This document shows, piece by piece, positions 23,887-32,591 of a DNA stretch of 64,000 nt (its first letter is position 1; every line of letters starts with the position of its first letter). The position numbers and the translations under genes were made by a program. Origin of the DNA: Poriferisodalis sp965205175. Its GTDB lineage: Bacteria > Actinomycetota > Acidimicrobiia > Acidimicrobiales > Poriferisodalaceae. The stretch lies in NCBI RefSeq assembly GCF_965205175.1, contig NZ_OZ242038.1:1178001-1242000 (forward strand). The letters run 5' to 3'. The notes below the pieces were generated by a model. The model saw nothing but the letters and a program-made list of their open reading frames with translations. It was not told the origin of the DNA and ran no database searches.

Positions 23887-26550
23887 ATGAGCCGGCCCGC
23901 TGACGCCCAGCGCCGCGACGCCACGACGGTGTACGGTGCGCTGTCGGGACTGCGCGTCGTCGACCTGACTGGCGACGCCGGCCGATTCGCAACCAAGCTG
24001 CTGGTCGAGCTGGGTGCCGATGTGGTCCGGCTGGGCACTGGCTCGCAGGGGCTGGCGCTGGCGGCACCGGATGCTGCGGCGCTGGGCGGCGTCGCTGACT
24101 GGTGGTACGACGGCGGCAAGCGGCGCTGCCCAGTGGACCTGAGCACGACCAATGGCCGCGATGCCTACCGCCGGCTCGCAGCCGCAGCCCATGTGATCGT
24201 GGAGAGCGAACGCCCCGGTCGCTTGGCTGATTTGGGGATCGACTACGGCGACGTCAGCGACGACAACCCGGCGCTGGTGCAGGTGTCGATCACGCCGTTC
24301 GGGCGCACTGGCCCGCGGGCACACTGGCTCGGGTCGGACCTCGTGGCAGCCGCGATGGGCGGGATCATGGCGTTGACGGGCCTGCCGGACAGGCCGCTCA
24401 ACGTGTGGGGCCGCCAGGCGTACAACTGCGCAGGCTTCGTGGCGGCGACCTGCGCGATAGCGGCGTCGCTCTCGGCTCGTTCGACAGGCCAGGGGGCGCA
24501 CGTGGACCTCTCCATCCACGAGACGGTCACCGGCTCGATCGAGAACTTGTTCATGCAGTACTTCTTCGACGACCTGCTGCCCATGCCCAAGGTGGCCCAG
24601 CGGCAGGGCGCGCTGCACTGGCTGCGCGCGTACGACTTGGCAGAGTGCCGAGGCGGCGACGGGGGCTACGTGATGATCACCCCCACGCCGGCCGCGGACC
24701 GGCTGTTGGAATGGATGATCGAGACCGACCCCGCTGGGAGCGGCACGGAGGCGAAGCGCTGGCTCGGCGCCGATCCGGCCGAGGTGCTGCTTGGCATCGA
24801 CGACGTGATGGATGCCGTGCGTCGTTGGATCGCGCCTGCCGACCCACGTCGCGTCTGGTGGGAAGCTCAGGAGCGCCACGTGGCGTTCGGCGGTGTGCTG
24901 AACATCGCAGAGGTCTGCGCGAATCCGCAGTTCGCGCACCGCGGATTCTTGGCCGAGGTTCCGGCCGGAGGCACCGACAGTGCGCCGGCGGAGGGTGCCG
25001 GCGTGCCTGCCGACGATGCCAGCGACAGCAGTAGCAGTTCGCCCGTGAATGGCAGCTCACCTGCTGGCGGCGTCGATGCGCATCCCAGCGCGTCCTCCGC
25101 CGGTTCGGGCACGGTGCAGATGCCGGGCCGGCTGGCCCGCTGGAGCGATGACGGGCAGGCGGGAACGGTCCCGCCGCGCCCGCCGGCAGCCTCCGGCACG
25201 ACCATCGACGACGTGCTGGCGTCGTGGGCCGAGCTGCCTGACAGCGCCCCTCGCAGCCACGGTGCCGAGGCGGTGAGCGACGATGCCACCGACAGCAGCG
25301 GCGCACAGCCCGGCGCATACGGCCACGCAGACAGCGCTACACCCGACGAGGCACGGCGGCTGCGCGGCGACGACCGACGGCCGCTCGACGGCCTTCGTGT
25401 AGCGGACTTCACGTGGGTGCTGGCTGGGCCGTCGGCCACGCGGCTGCTCGGCGACCTGGGCGCCGATGTGATCCGCATCCAGTGCGAGGAGCACTCCACC
25501 ATCGTCAACTCGCCGGAGTTCCCGTACTACTTCGTGTGGAACCGTTCCAAGCGCAGTGCCACGCTCGACATGAAGCACCCAGACGCGCTGGCGGCGGCCC
25601 GGCGTCTGATCGAGACCTGCGACGTGCTCATCGAGAACTTCAGCGCCGGCGTGCTGGACTCGTGGGGCCTCGACTGGGACACGGTGCGGGAGTGGAATCC
25701 GCGGCTCGTCTACGTGACCATGTCCGGCTGCGGCCACGACGGACCGTGGCGTCACGTCATCTCCTACGCGCCGACCGTGCATGCGGTGAGCGGAATGACG
25801 TATCTGACGAACTTCGCCGACCGCGGCGATGTGGGCCCCGGCTACTCGCTCAACGACCACCTCGCAGGGTTCGCCGCTGCGGTCTCCACGGTCGGCGCGC
25901 TGTATGCCCGAGAACGCACCGGCAAGGGGCAGCGCATCGATCTTGCGCAACTGGAAGTGGGGACCTACGCCATCGGCCCGGCGCTCATCAGCCAATCCGC
26001 CGGTGTGTCGCCGCCGTGTCCACAGGGCAATCGCGACGGCATTGCGGACCACGTGCCCAACGAGGTGTACGCCTGCACCGACGGCTTCGTGGCGGTGACG
26101 GTGACCGAGCCGGCGCAGTGGCTGGCATTGGTCAGCCTGCTGGACGACGCCCGGCTGGATGATCCGACGCTGGTCACCGAAGCAGCCCGCCGGGGTCGCC
26201 GCTCGATGATCGATGGCGCGCTGAGTGAGTGGGCCGCCGAGCGCGCTGCGACCGACGCGGCCGATGCCTTGCAGCGCGCCGGTGTGCCGGCGGGACCGGT
26301 GCAGGACGCACACCAGCTGTTCGCCCACGACCCTCAGCATGCGGCCCGGGGCTTCTGGCAAACGGTCGAGCATGCCGTCTTCGGCGAACGGAGCGCCGAC
26401 GCGTTCGCCGGGCTGTGGAACGCCCGACGTTGGCGCCCGCGCTTGCTCAGTCCTGCGTACTTGGGGGAGCACAATTTCGACGTGTGGGCTGAGGCCGGCT
26501 ACTCCCCAGAAGAGATCGCCGAAGGCATCGGCAACGGCCTGTTCGCTTAG
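23887..26550 (+). CDS. Double-length CaiB/BaiF family CoA transferase (fused pair)
   Basis: Two complete type III CoA-transferase units in one 887-residue chain, joined by a low-complexity Ser/Ala/Gly/Pro linker (about residues 360-490). Each half begins with the family opening (LSGLRVVDLTGDAGRF; LDGLRVADFTWVLAGPSATR). The helix ending in TGxGQ or its equivalent carries the catalytic Asp 21 residues before the TG in active members. The C-terminal half keeps it (YSLNDHLAGF), while the N-terminal half has Tyr there (RQAYNCAGF). Members move CoA between carboxylic acids or epimerise acyl-CoAs; the substrate here is unknown. ATG start at the family N-terminus. Confidence 0.88.
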   Translation: MSRPADAQRRDATTVYGALSGLRVVDLTGDAGRFATKLLVELGADVVRLGTGSQGLALAAPDAAALGGVADWWYDGGKRRCPVDLSTTNGRDAYRRLAAAAHVIVESERPGRLADLGIDYGDVSDDNPALVQVSITPFGRTGPRAHWLGSDLVAAAMGGIMALTGLPDRPLNVWGRQAYNCAGFVAATCAIAASLSARSTGQGAHVDLSIHETVTGSIENLFMQYFFDDLLPMPKVAQRQGALHWLRAYDLAECRGGDGGYVMITPTPAADRLLEWMIETDPAGSGTEAKRWLGADPAEVLLGIDDVMDAVRRWIAPADPRRVWWEAQERHVAFGGVLNIAEVCANPQFAHRGFLAEVPAGGTDSAPAEGAGVPADDASDSSSSSPVNGSSPAGGVDAHPSASSAGSGTVQMPGRLARWSDDGQAGTVPPRPPAASGTTIDDVLASWAELPDSAPRSHGAEAVSDDATDSSGAQPGAYGHADSATPDEARRLRGDDRRPLDGLRVADFTWVLAGPSATRLLGDLGADVIRIQCEEHSTIVNSPEFPYYFVWNRSKRSATLDMKHPDALAAARRLIETCDVLIENFSAGVLDSWGLDWDTVREWNPRLVYVTMSGCGHDGPWRHVISYAPTVHAVSGMTYLTNFADRGDVGPGYSLNDHLAGFAAAVSTVGALYARERTGKGQRIDLAQLEVGTYAIGPALISQSAGVSPPCPQGNRDGIADHVPNEVYACTDGFVAVTVTEPAQWLALVSLLDDARLDDPTLVTEAARRGRRSMIDGALSEWAAERAATDAADALQRAGVPAGPVQDAHQLFAHDPQHAARGFWQTVEHAVFGERSADAFAGLWNARRWRPRLLSPAYLGEHNFDVWAEAGYSPEEIAEGIGNGLFA

Positions 26551-26608
26551 CTGCGGTTCGTGCGCAACGCAGCGCTTCCGACGCGCGTGCGGCGCACGGG
26601 TCGTGGCC

Positions 26609-27112
26609 TCAGCGAGCTGCGGCCTCGGCCAGCAAGCCGAGCAGCGCGTCTGAGGTGCGGCGGTCCTGGCCGACGCGGTCGTCGTTGGTGTTGAAGGTGA
26701 CCTGGCGGGCGATGCGTGCGCCGTCGCCGCAGACGGCTGCGATGTGCGCCCGGTCGGTGCCTCGCCGGGGCGGATCGGTAGCGAGTGCCGCCGTACACGC
26801 GACGCCGGCGAGCGGCAGCTGCTGACGGCCGGTCGCAGAGGCTGCCAACAGATGCTGCGCTCGCGACAGGCAGCCCTCGGCCATCGCCAAGGCTGCTGCG
26901 TCGGAGACGTGGGGCTCCAGCTCGGCACCCATCAGCTCGTAGAGCGACGCCACCGAGTACGGCACGGTCGCTTCGAGGACGGTCCGCGAGCCGCCTGGGG
27001 TGGTCAGCAGGTCGCTGAGCGCCAGCATCCCGCCCCCCGTCACCGCCAGCACGATTCGCAGCGGTGAATCGTGGATTGCCCGGATGATCGCCAAGCGATC
27101 GTCAGCGTTCAT
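26609..27112 (-). CDS. CinA-like C-terminal domain protein
   Basis: Protein of 167 residues resembling the stand-alone CinA C-terminal (NMN amidohydrolase-like) fold: LAVTGGGMLALSDLLTTPGGSRTVLE, PYSVASLYELMG and LAGVACTAALATD match the glycine-rich and nucleophile-bearing strands of that family. Enzymes of this type deamidate nicotinamide mononucleotide, but the first motif is degenerate (VTGGGM where CinA has a Ser/Cys before TGG), so activity is uncertain. Start ATG 27112 has a GAGGTG ribosome site. Convergent with the double CaiB gene. Confidence 0.6.
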   Translation of the reverse strand: MNADDRLAIIRAIHDSPLRIVLAVTGGGMLALSDLLTTPGGSRTVLEATVPYSVASLYELMGAELEPHVSDAAALAMAEGCLSRAQHLLAASATGRQQLPLAGVACTAALATDPPRRGTDRAHIAAVCGDGARIARQVTFNTNDDRVGQDRRTSDALLGLLAEAAAR

Positions 27113-27441
27113 GCGTTGCCACCTCGCAAGGTCCCGCGGCGCTTGGTCGCGGCGCGCAGTCCAGCAGCCAAGCCTTCTCGACGCTCAGACGCCGCATATG
27201 CAGTTGGCCAGACGGTACAGCCAGTTTCGCAGGCGTGAGCCGTGGCGCCAGCTCGATCCCAAGCCGCCGCTCGCCAGTACGGCTTCAACTCCACGCAGCC
27301 GCCCGCCGCCCGATCGCACGCATCGCTGACCGCCCTTGGACGCGCGGCCATGTCGGTGTCACACCCCTCGATCAGCATGATCCAGCGGGCTGTCGGGGCA
27401 TACCGCGGACGGGGAGGTTTCGTGTGCGAGCATGCTCACAG
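27113..27441. other. Gap between CinA-like gene and the methyltransferase gene
   Basis: About 330 bases separating divergent genes. No convincing coding sequence; the long frame open from 27235 is Arg/His-rich ahead of ATG 27442. It should hold the restriction-modification promoter, which was not pinned down. Confidence 0.4.
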
Positions 27442-29097
27442 ATGTCCAAGACCGCGCCCCGAGCAGCACATGACAGCGCGCCGGGGGCTGAAATTGCCGA
27501 TGAACGGCGACTGTGCGCGATGGCGTGGGCCCTCACCCGAGAAGGATGTCTCAGCGAGGTGAGCCGAGCCGAAGCGCAGCTCATCGCCAAGATCGACGTG
27601 CTGCCGACTTCGGCTGCACTGGAGCGGACCGCATCATCGATCCTCTCGGGCCACGATCCGTTGGGCTGTGCGTTTGCCTCGCTGCGCTCGGCGCGGCAGC
27701 GCCGAGCGTTAGGCGCGACGTACACGCCGGCGACGCTTGTCGGGCCGATGTCGCAATGGCTCGCGAATCACGGCCGAGCGTCTCGGGTGGTGGACCCCGG
27801 CGCAGGCTCGGCGCGGTTCTTGATGGCGGCAGGCCGACGCCTGCCCGACGCCCGCCTCATCGCAGTCGAGATCGATCCGCTCGCTTCGCTCACTGCGCGG
27901 GCGAATTTGACTGTGATGGGTTTGGACCGACGTGCGAAGGTGCACGCGGTCGATTACAGGGCGCTGACGCTGGAACCTGCGACGGGCCCGACCGCCTTCA
28001 TCGGCAACCCTCCCTATGTGCGGCACCACGACATCGCGCCAGAGTGGAAGGCTTGGCTGCGAACCCACGCCGCCAAACTGGGCTACAGGGCTTCAGCGCT
28101 CGCGGGCCTGCACGTCCACTTCCTCGTCGCGACGGCGCATCTGGCGCGTGCGGGGGACTACGGCGTGTTCGTCACCTCATCGGAGTGGCTCGATGTCGGC
28201 TACGGCCGACTCGCTCGCGATCTGGTTGCCGGGCCGCTGGGCGGTCTCTCGGTTCACGTGCTCGACGCCCGCAGCCAGGTCTTCGCTGATGCGGCGGTAA
28301 CGGCCGCCGTCACAGCATTCCAGGTAGGCGAATCGCAGCGCAGCGTCCGTGTACGCAAGATCAAGCGAACGGAGGACTTGCGAGGACTGCAGGGAGGCAA
28401 GCAGTTCAGCCGCGCCGAGCTGCGTGCGACGCGTCGCTGGTCGTCGCTGTGGGAGCCGAAGCCGAGTGTGCCAGCTGGCTACGTTCGGCTCGGCGAGTTC
28501 TGTCGCGTGCATCGGGGGGCAGTCACCGGAGCGAACTCGACCTGGGTGACCGGACAGGACGACGCGCGTCTGCCGGCATCGGTGCTGGCCGCGGCGGTCA
28601 CGCGGGCATCTGAACTCATCGATCTCGGGTCCAGCCCGTTGCGGGACAGCAGCCGGCTGCGGGCCGTGGTCGATCTCCCGGCTGACCTGGACGCCTTTGA
28701 TTCCGACGAACGACGACTCGTTGAGGCGTTCTTGACATCCGCCCGCCGCGCCGGTGCCGCTGACAGCTATGTCGCTCGTCACCGCAGGCCGTGGTGGTCT
28801 GTCAAGCTGCGTGACCCGGCGCCAATTCTGGCGACCTACATGGCACGCCGACCGCCTGCGTTCGTGCGCAATCTCAGCGAAGCTCGCAATCTCAACACGG
28901 TGCACGGCATCTACCCGATCGAATCGCTTTCGCCGGGTGCGCTGCGCAGGCTCATTCAGTCGCTGCGGGAACGCACAACCACCGCCGACGGCCGCACCTA
29001 CGCGGGCGGCTTGACCAAGTTCGAGCCATCGGAAATGGAACACATCATGGTGCCGCCCCCAGCCTGGCTCGAAGCCGGCGAGCTATGGCACTCCTAG
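27442..29097 (+). CDS. N6-adenine DNA methyltransferase of a type II restriction-modification system
   Basis: Amino-methyltransferase of 551 residues. An RRALGATYTPATLVGPM segment (typical of gamma-class adenine methyltransferases) is followed by motif I RVVDPGAGSARFLMAAG (SAM binding), an acidic VEIDP strand and motif IV NPPYVRHHD (catalytic NPPY). The C-terminal half is the probable target-recognition region, ending with FEPSEMEHIMVPPP. ATG 27442 is preferred; the frame upstream is open but not protein-like. The 3' end overlaps the nuclease gene by 13 bases, so the modifying enzyme is encoded first. Confidence 0.88.
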   Translation: MSKTAPRAAHDSAPGAEIADERRLCAMAWALTREGCLSEVSRAEAQLIAKIDVLPTSAALERTASSILSGHDPLGCAFASLRSARQRRALGATYTPATLVGPMSQWLANHGRASRVVDPGAGSARFLMAAGRRLPDARLIAVEIDPLASLTARANLTVMGLDRRAKVHAVDYRALTLEPATGPTAFIGNPPYVRHHDIAPEWKAWLRTHAAKLGYRASALAGLHVHFLVATAHLARAGDYGVFVTSSEWLDVGYGRLARDLVAGPLGGLSVHVLDARSQVFADAAVTAAVTAFQVGESQRSVRVRKIKRTEDLRGLQGGKQFSRAELRATRRWSSLWEPKPSVPAGYVRLGEFCRVHRGAVTGANSTWVTGQDDARLPASVLAAAVTRASELIDLGSSPLRDSSRLRAVVDLPADLDAFDSDERRLVEAFLTSARRAGAADSYVARHRRPWWSVKLRDPAPILATYMARRPPAFVRNLSEARNLNTVHGIYPIESLSPGALRRLIQSLRERTTTADGRTYAGGLTKFEPSEMEHIMVPPPAWLEAGELWHS

Positions 29098-29999
29098 CCC
29101 CGCCCTGCTGGACCGCCGAAGAACTCCAGCAAGAACGAGACGCATCGGCGCGGCTCTTTCGTGAGGAACGCCTCACTGAGCCAGTTGAGCGCTACGTCCA
29201 CGCTTTCGATGGTTACGCGGCGAGTGTCGAGCGACTGATGCGCGACAGTGACGGGCTTCAGTCGCTGCGTGACGTTGCGCAATCCGTGCTCACCGACGCC
29301 GACCTGCTCGAGGCGGTCAGATACTTGGCGGGCCCTCCCGTCTCCGCTGACGATCTCGTGGAGCTTGCGGAAACCAATCTGGCAGCAAGCCGCATGCGGA
29401 ATGACCAACGGGCAGCTCTGCGGGTAGTTGAGACGGTTCTGGCCATGCTCGACAGCCGCCGGTTCGCTTGGGTCAGCGAGGGCAGACCTCCCACAGACGA
29501 GGAGCGCTCAGCTGCGGCCACGGCCACGGCATCGCTGATGGCCAGCCAGAGAGTACGAACGAGCCGAGCCAATGAAGCCAAGACTGGTCAGGAACAAGCT
29601 GTCCGCGATCATTTGGCTGCCGCTGGATTGACCCAGGTCGAGACGCGTGAGGTACGGACACCGAGGCACGCACCGGGGCGCGGAGAGTTCTGCGCTGAGT
29701 GCTTGGTGGCCGGGCGCAAGGCCGATGTAGTCGTCGGATTGCACGACGGCCGCGTGATGCCCATCGAATGCAAGGTCTCCAACTCATCGACGAACTCGGT
29801 CAAGCGGCTGAACAACGATGCTGCGGCGAAGGCAGCCGAGTGGATCCGAGCGTTCGGCGACCAAGGGGTTGTGCCGACGGCCGTGCTGTCGGGTGTGTTC
29901 GAGACTCGCAACCTCGTCCAAGCTCAAGAGAGCGGGCTGACGATTTTCTGGGCCCATGACCTCGCGCCGTTGTCGGAATTCGTGGGAGCCACTCGCTGA
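29085..29999 (+). CDS. XamI-like type II restriction endonuclease
   Basis: Protein of 304 residues directly after and overlapping the methyltransferase gene. Its core has a PD-(D/E)xK-type layout: ADVVVGLHDGRVMPIECKV supplies the Asp and the E-C-K pair, followed by SNSSTNSVKRLNNDAAAKAAEW, which resembles the XamI family (known enzymes cut GTCGAC). The N-terminal half is helical. The family call rests on motif recall only; at minimum it is the cognate nuclease. Hexamers GTCGAC occur in this window (for example 866 and 2626), so the host would have to be methylated if that is the target. Confidence 0.7.
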   Translation: MALLAPPCWTAEELQQERDASARLFREERLTEPVERYVHAFDGYAASVERLMRDSDGLQSLRDVAQSVLTDADLLEAVRYLAGPPVSADDLVELAETNLAASRMRNDQRAALRVVETVLAMLDSRRFAWVSEGRPPTDEERSAAATATASLMASQRVRTSRANEAKTGQEQAVRDHLAAAGLTQVETREVRTPRHAPGRGEFCAECLVAGRKADVVVGLHDGRVMPIECKVSNSSTNSVKRLNNDAAAKAAEWIRAFGDQGVVPTAVLSGVFETRNLVQAQESGLTIFWAHDLAPLSEFVGATR

Positions 30000-30054
30000 G
30001 GTTTCGTGGTGCCGCTCTCGCGCATCGATCTGTCTGCTGGGCGTTCGGCGCGGG

Positions 30055-32532
30055 TTAGCCGAGGGCGCCGGCGGCCGCGAGCTTGACTACTTGGTCGTCG
30101 TCGTAGCCGAGGATGTCTCGCAGGACCAGGTTGTTGTGTTCGCCCAGGCTGGGCCCGGACCTGGTGAGGTGATGAGGCGTGGCGCTGAGCTGCAGGCGCG
30201 GCGCCTCGACGATCATGCGTTCATGCAACGGGTGCTCCACTTCCATCCAGTGGCCGCGGTGGACGAGCTGCGGATCGCCGAGGCAGCCGTGGCTGTTCTG
30301 GCAAGCGTGTGCGGGTACGCCGACGGCCTGCAGCGCGGCCTGCGCCTCCTCCGGCGTGCGCGCGGCAGCCCAGGCCGCGACCGCATCGTCGACGTCTCCG
30401 CTGCGCGCGAGCCGCCCCGCGGCGTCGAGCGCGACGAGGTCGGCCTGCACCGGCTGCCCGTCGCCTTCCAGCACTCCGCACAGCGACGCCCAGTGCTGTT
30501 CGGTCTCGCACACCACGGCAACCCACGGGTCCGGCGCTTCGAGCGGGTTGCCAGAGCCGTCGCCGGACGAAGCGCAGGCGTACATGGCGTGAGGGCACAT
30601 GAAGGCATCCGCATTGCCCATCCGCCCAGCTGCGGTGCCGTTGACCGTGTGTTCGAGCACTTCAGCAGCCAAGAAATGCACTGCCGCTTCGGCCTGGGCG
30701 AAGTCCAGATGCTGGCCGCGGCCCCGCGGATCGGCATCACGCGCATCGAGTGCAGCCAGCAGCAGCGGCACCATGTACTGCGGAGTGACGTAGTCGGTAT
30801 ACGCGAGGAACGGTCCGGCAGGCGGACGGTCCGGCCAGCCGGTCATCTCGTAGTAGCCGGTGATGGCGCCGGCGAGGTTGCCGAATCCGGCGAAGGTGGC
30901 GAGCGGCCCCGTTTGGCCCATCAGGCTGGTGCTCAGCATGACCAGGCTTGGATTGCGCGCCGAGAGCGTCTGCCAGCCGATGCCCCACGCGTCGAGCGTG
31001 CCCGGCGTGTAGGACTCCACGAAGATGTCGGCCCAGGCGGCGAGGTCACAGAACGCCTCGCGGCCTTCGGCAACGTTCAAGTCGATGGTAACGCCCAGCT
31101 TGCCGGCGTTCAGCGTCCCATACTGGATGGAAGCGTCTGGGCTCATGTCGCCCTTCAGCCCGCCTCCTCCGCCTCGTGAAGCGTCGAAGCGCGCCGGTCC
31201 CTCCACCTTGATGACGGTGGCGCCGAAGTCGGCCAGCACCCGCGTAGTGAAGGGGCCGGCGTACACCCACGTCGTGTCCAGCACGTTGATTCCCGCGAGC
31301 GGCCTCGGGTTCGAACGGTCGCCTCTGCCCTCCCCGCCGCTGCTGCCGGCACGCACACGTGCGGCGGCCTCCAGCAGCGCCGAAGGGGGCTTCGCCTTCA
31401 CCGCTGCAGTGTGCGCGCCCAGCGCCGGCGGACCGCCGAGGCTGCGCAGCGGAGCGCCGCTGGGCTTGCACCACGCGCCGGGCGCCACCACGCTGCCCCA
31501 CGCCGGGTCCTCGACCGTGTCCCAGTAGCCGCGTTCGCTGAAGTGCTCGACGCCGGTCAGCTCCGCCGGGGAGTACACCGGCGCAAGCAGCAGCTCACGC
31601 CGCTGCGCTTGCGCGAACAGCTCGGCTCGGGTGCGCGAACGGGTCAGCCGGGCAATCGCAGCCTTGGTCGTCTCCAGCTGACTCGGCGCCAGGTCGGGGT
31701 CGGTGAACAGCCGCATCCCGAAGTCCACCCAGTCCAGCGCCGCCAGCTCGTCGTCGCAGCAGCCTTCCTCGCGTACCCAGTCCATCAGGCGGGCGGTGAA
31801 GCGGCCCATGGTGTCGCCGAACAGCAGCGTGACGGACACGTAGCCGTCTGCAGCGGGGTACACGAACTGCAGGTGGAAGTTGAGCAGCAGGATGCCCCCG
31901 GAGGTCCGCCTGGCCGACGGGTAGGCGTTGGGCGCAGCGACGATCCCCGGGAATGCGGTCTGCATCATTGCCTGTTGCGCGGAAACGTCGACGTGCTGGC
32001 CGTAGCCGCTGCGGTCGCGCTGGCGAAGCGCCAACGCGGTGCCGACTGCCGCATGCGATCCGGCGTGCAGCCAGCTCTGCGGCGCGGTGATGCGCAGCGG
32101 TGCCCGGTCGGCGTCGCCGGTGATGGCAGCGCTGCCGGCGGCCGCAGCGATGGTGAGATCCGACGCCGCCCAGCCCGACTTGGGGCCTGTGCTGCCGAAA
32201 GCTGTCACCGTGGTATGCACCAGACCCGGATTGACGGAGCGCAGCTCGGCGCGGTCCAAGCCGAGCCCGGGGTCGGGAGACTCGATCAGCGCGTCGGCGC
32301 CGGCTGCTAGCTCCAGCAGCTCTGGGCGATCGGCGATGACACAGCTCTGTGCGCCGCGACGCAAGCTCCACCAGCCGAGCGACGTCCCGTCGGGCCCGCA
32401 CTGGCGATGGCGGCGCCCTCGGCCGTCGGGACCCTCGACGAGGATGATCTCCGCGCCGAGGGCACCCAGAATCGATGTACACATCGCACCACGGTGATCG
32501 GTGAGGTCCAGTACTCGGTATGGCTTCAGCAT
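30055..32532 (-). CDS. Double-length CaiB/BaiF family CoA transferase (fused pair)
   Basis: Fused type III CoA transferase of 825 residues with two units separated by a short Arg/Ser/Gly-rich linker (about residues 395-412). Openings are MLKPYRVLDLTDHRG and LAGINVLDTTWVYAGPF. The C-terminal half keeps the catalytic Asp in AYTDYVTPQ, while the N-terminal half has Trp at the equivalent place (APQSWLHAG). Start ATG 32532 is set by a TAGCGT box 7 bases upstream. It is divergent from the thiolase gene with only 33 bases between the two -10 boxes, so the two may be co-regulated. Confidence 0.88.
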   Translation of the reverse strand: MLKPYRVLDLTDHRGAMCTSILGALGAEIILVEGPDGRGRRHRQCGPDGTSLGWWSLRRGAQSCVIADRPELLELAAGADALIESPDPGLGLDRAELRSVNPGLVHTTVTAFGSTGPKSGWAASDLTIAAAAGSAAITGDADRAPLRITAPQSWLHAGSHAAVGTALALRQRDRSGYGQHVDVSAQQAMMQTAFPGIVAAPNAYPSARRTSGGILLLNFHLQFVYPAADGYVSVTLLFGDTMGRFTARLMDWVREEGCCDDELAALDWVDFGMRLFTDPDLAPSQLETTKAAIARLTRSRTRAELFAQAQRRELLLAPVYSPAELTGVEHFSERGYWDTVEDPAWGSVVAPGAWCKPSGAPLRSLGGPPALGAHTAAVKAKPPSALLEAAARVRAGSSGGEGRGDRSNPRPLAGINVLDTTWVYAGPFTTRVLADFGATVIKVEGPARFDASRGGGGGLKGDMSPDASIQYGTLNAGKLGVTIDLNVAEGREAFCDLAAWADIFVESYTPGTLDAWGIGWQTLSARNPSLVMLSTSLMGQTGPLATFAGFGNLAGAITGYYEMTGWPDRPPAGPFLAYTDYVTPQYMVPLLLAALDARDADPRGRGQHLDFAQAEAAVHFLAAEVLEHTVNGTAAGRMGNADAFMCPHAMYACASSGDGSGNPLEAPDPWVAVVCETEQHWASLCGVLEGDGQPVQADLVALDAAGRLARSGDVDDAVAAWAAARTPEEAQAALQAVGVPAHACQNSHGCLGDPQLVHRGHWMEVEHPLHERMIVEAPRLQLSATPHHLTRSGPSLGEHNNLVLRDILGYDDDQVVKLAAAGALG

Positions 32533-32539
32533 CGCCGCG

Positions 32540-32545
32540 ACGCTA
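32540..32545 (-). promoter_or_regulatory. -10 box of a leaderless promoter (double CaiB, minus strand)
   Basis: TAGCGT on the minus strand, 7 bases before ATG 32532; back to back with the thiolase promoter. Confidence 0.6.
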
Positions 32546-32578
32546 GTGACCCGATTCGGCCCGGATGGACGAGGCGGC

Positions 32579-32584
32579 TAGCGT
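32579..32584 (+). promoter_or_regulatory. -10 box of a leaderless promoter (thiolase)
   Basis: TAGCGT followed by GCCGCCG and ATG 32592. It identifies 32592, not 32565, as the start. Confidence 0.6.
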
Positions 32585-32591
32585 GCCGCCG

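Noticed and set aside
27109..27378. 89-codon minus-strand frame ending in an ATGA overlap with the CinA-like start
   Set aside because: The overlap is suggestive, but the sequence has no recognisable pattern and CinA has its own ribosome site; kept out for lack of support.
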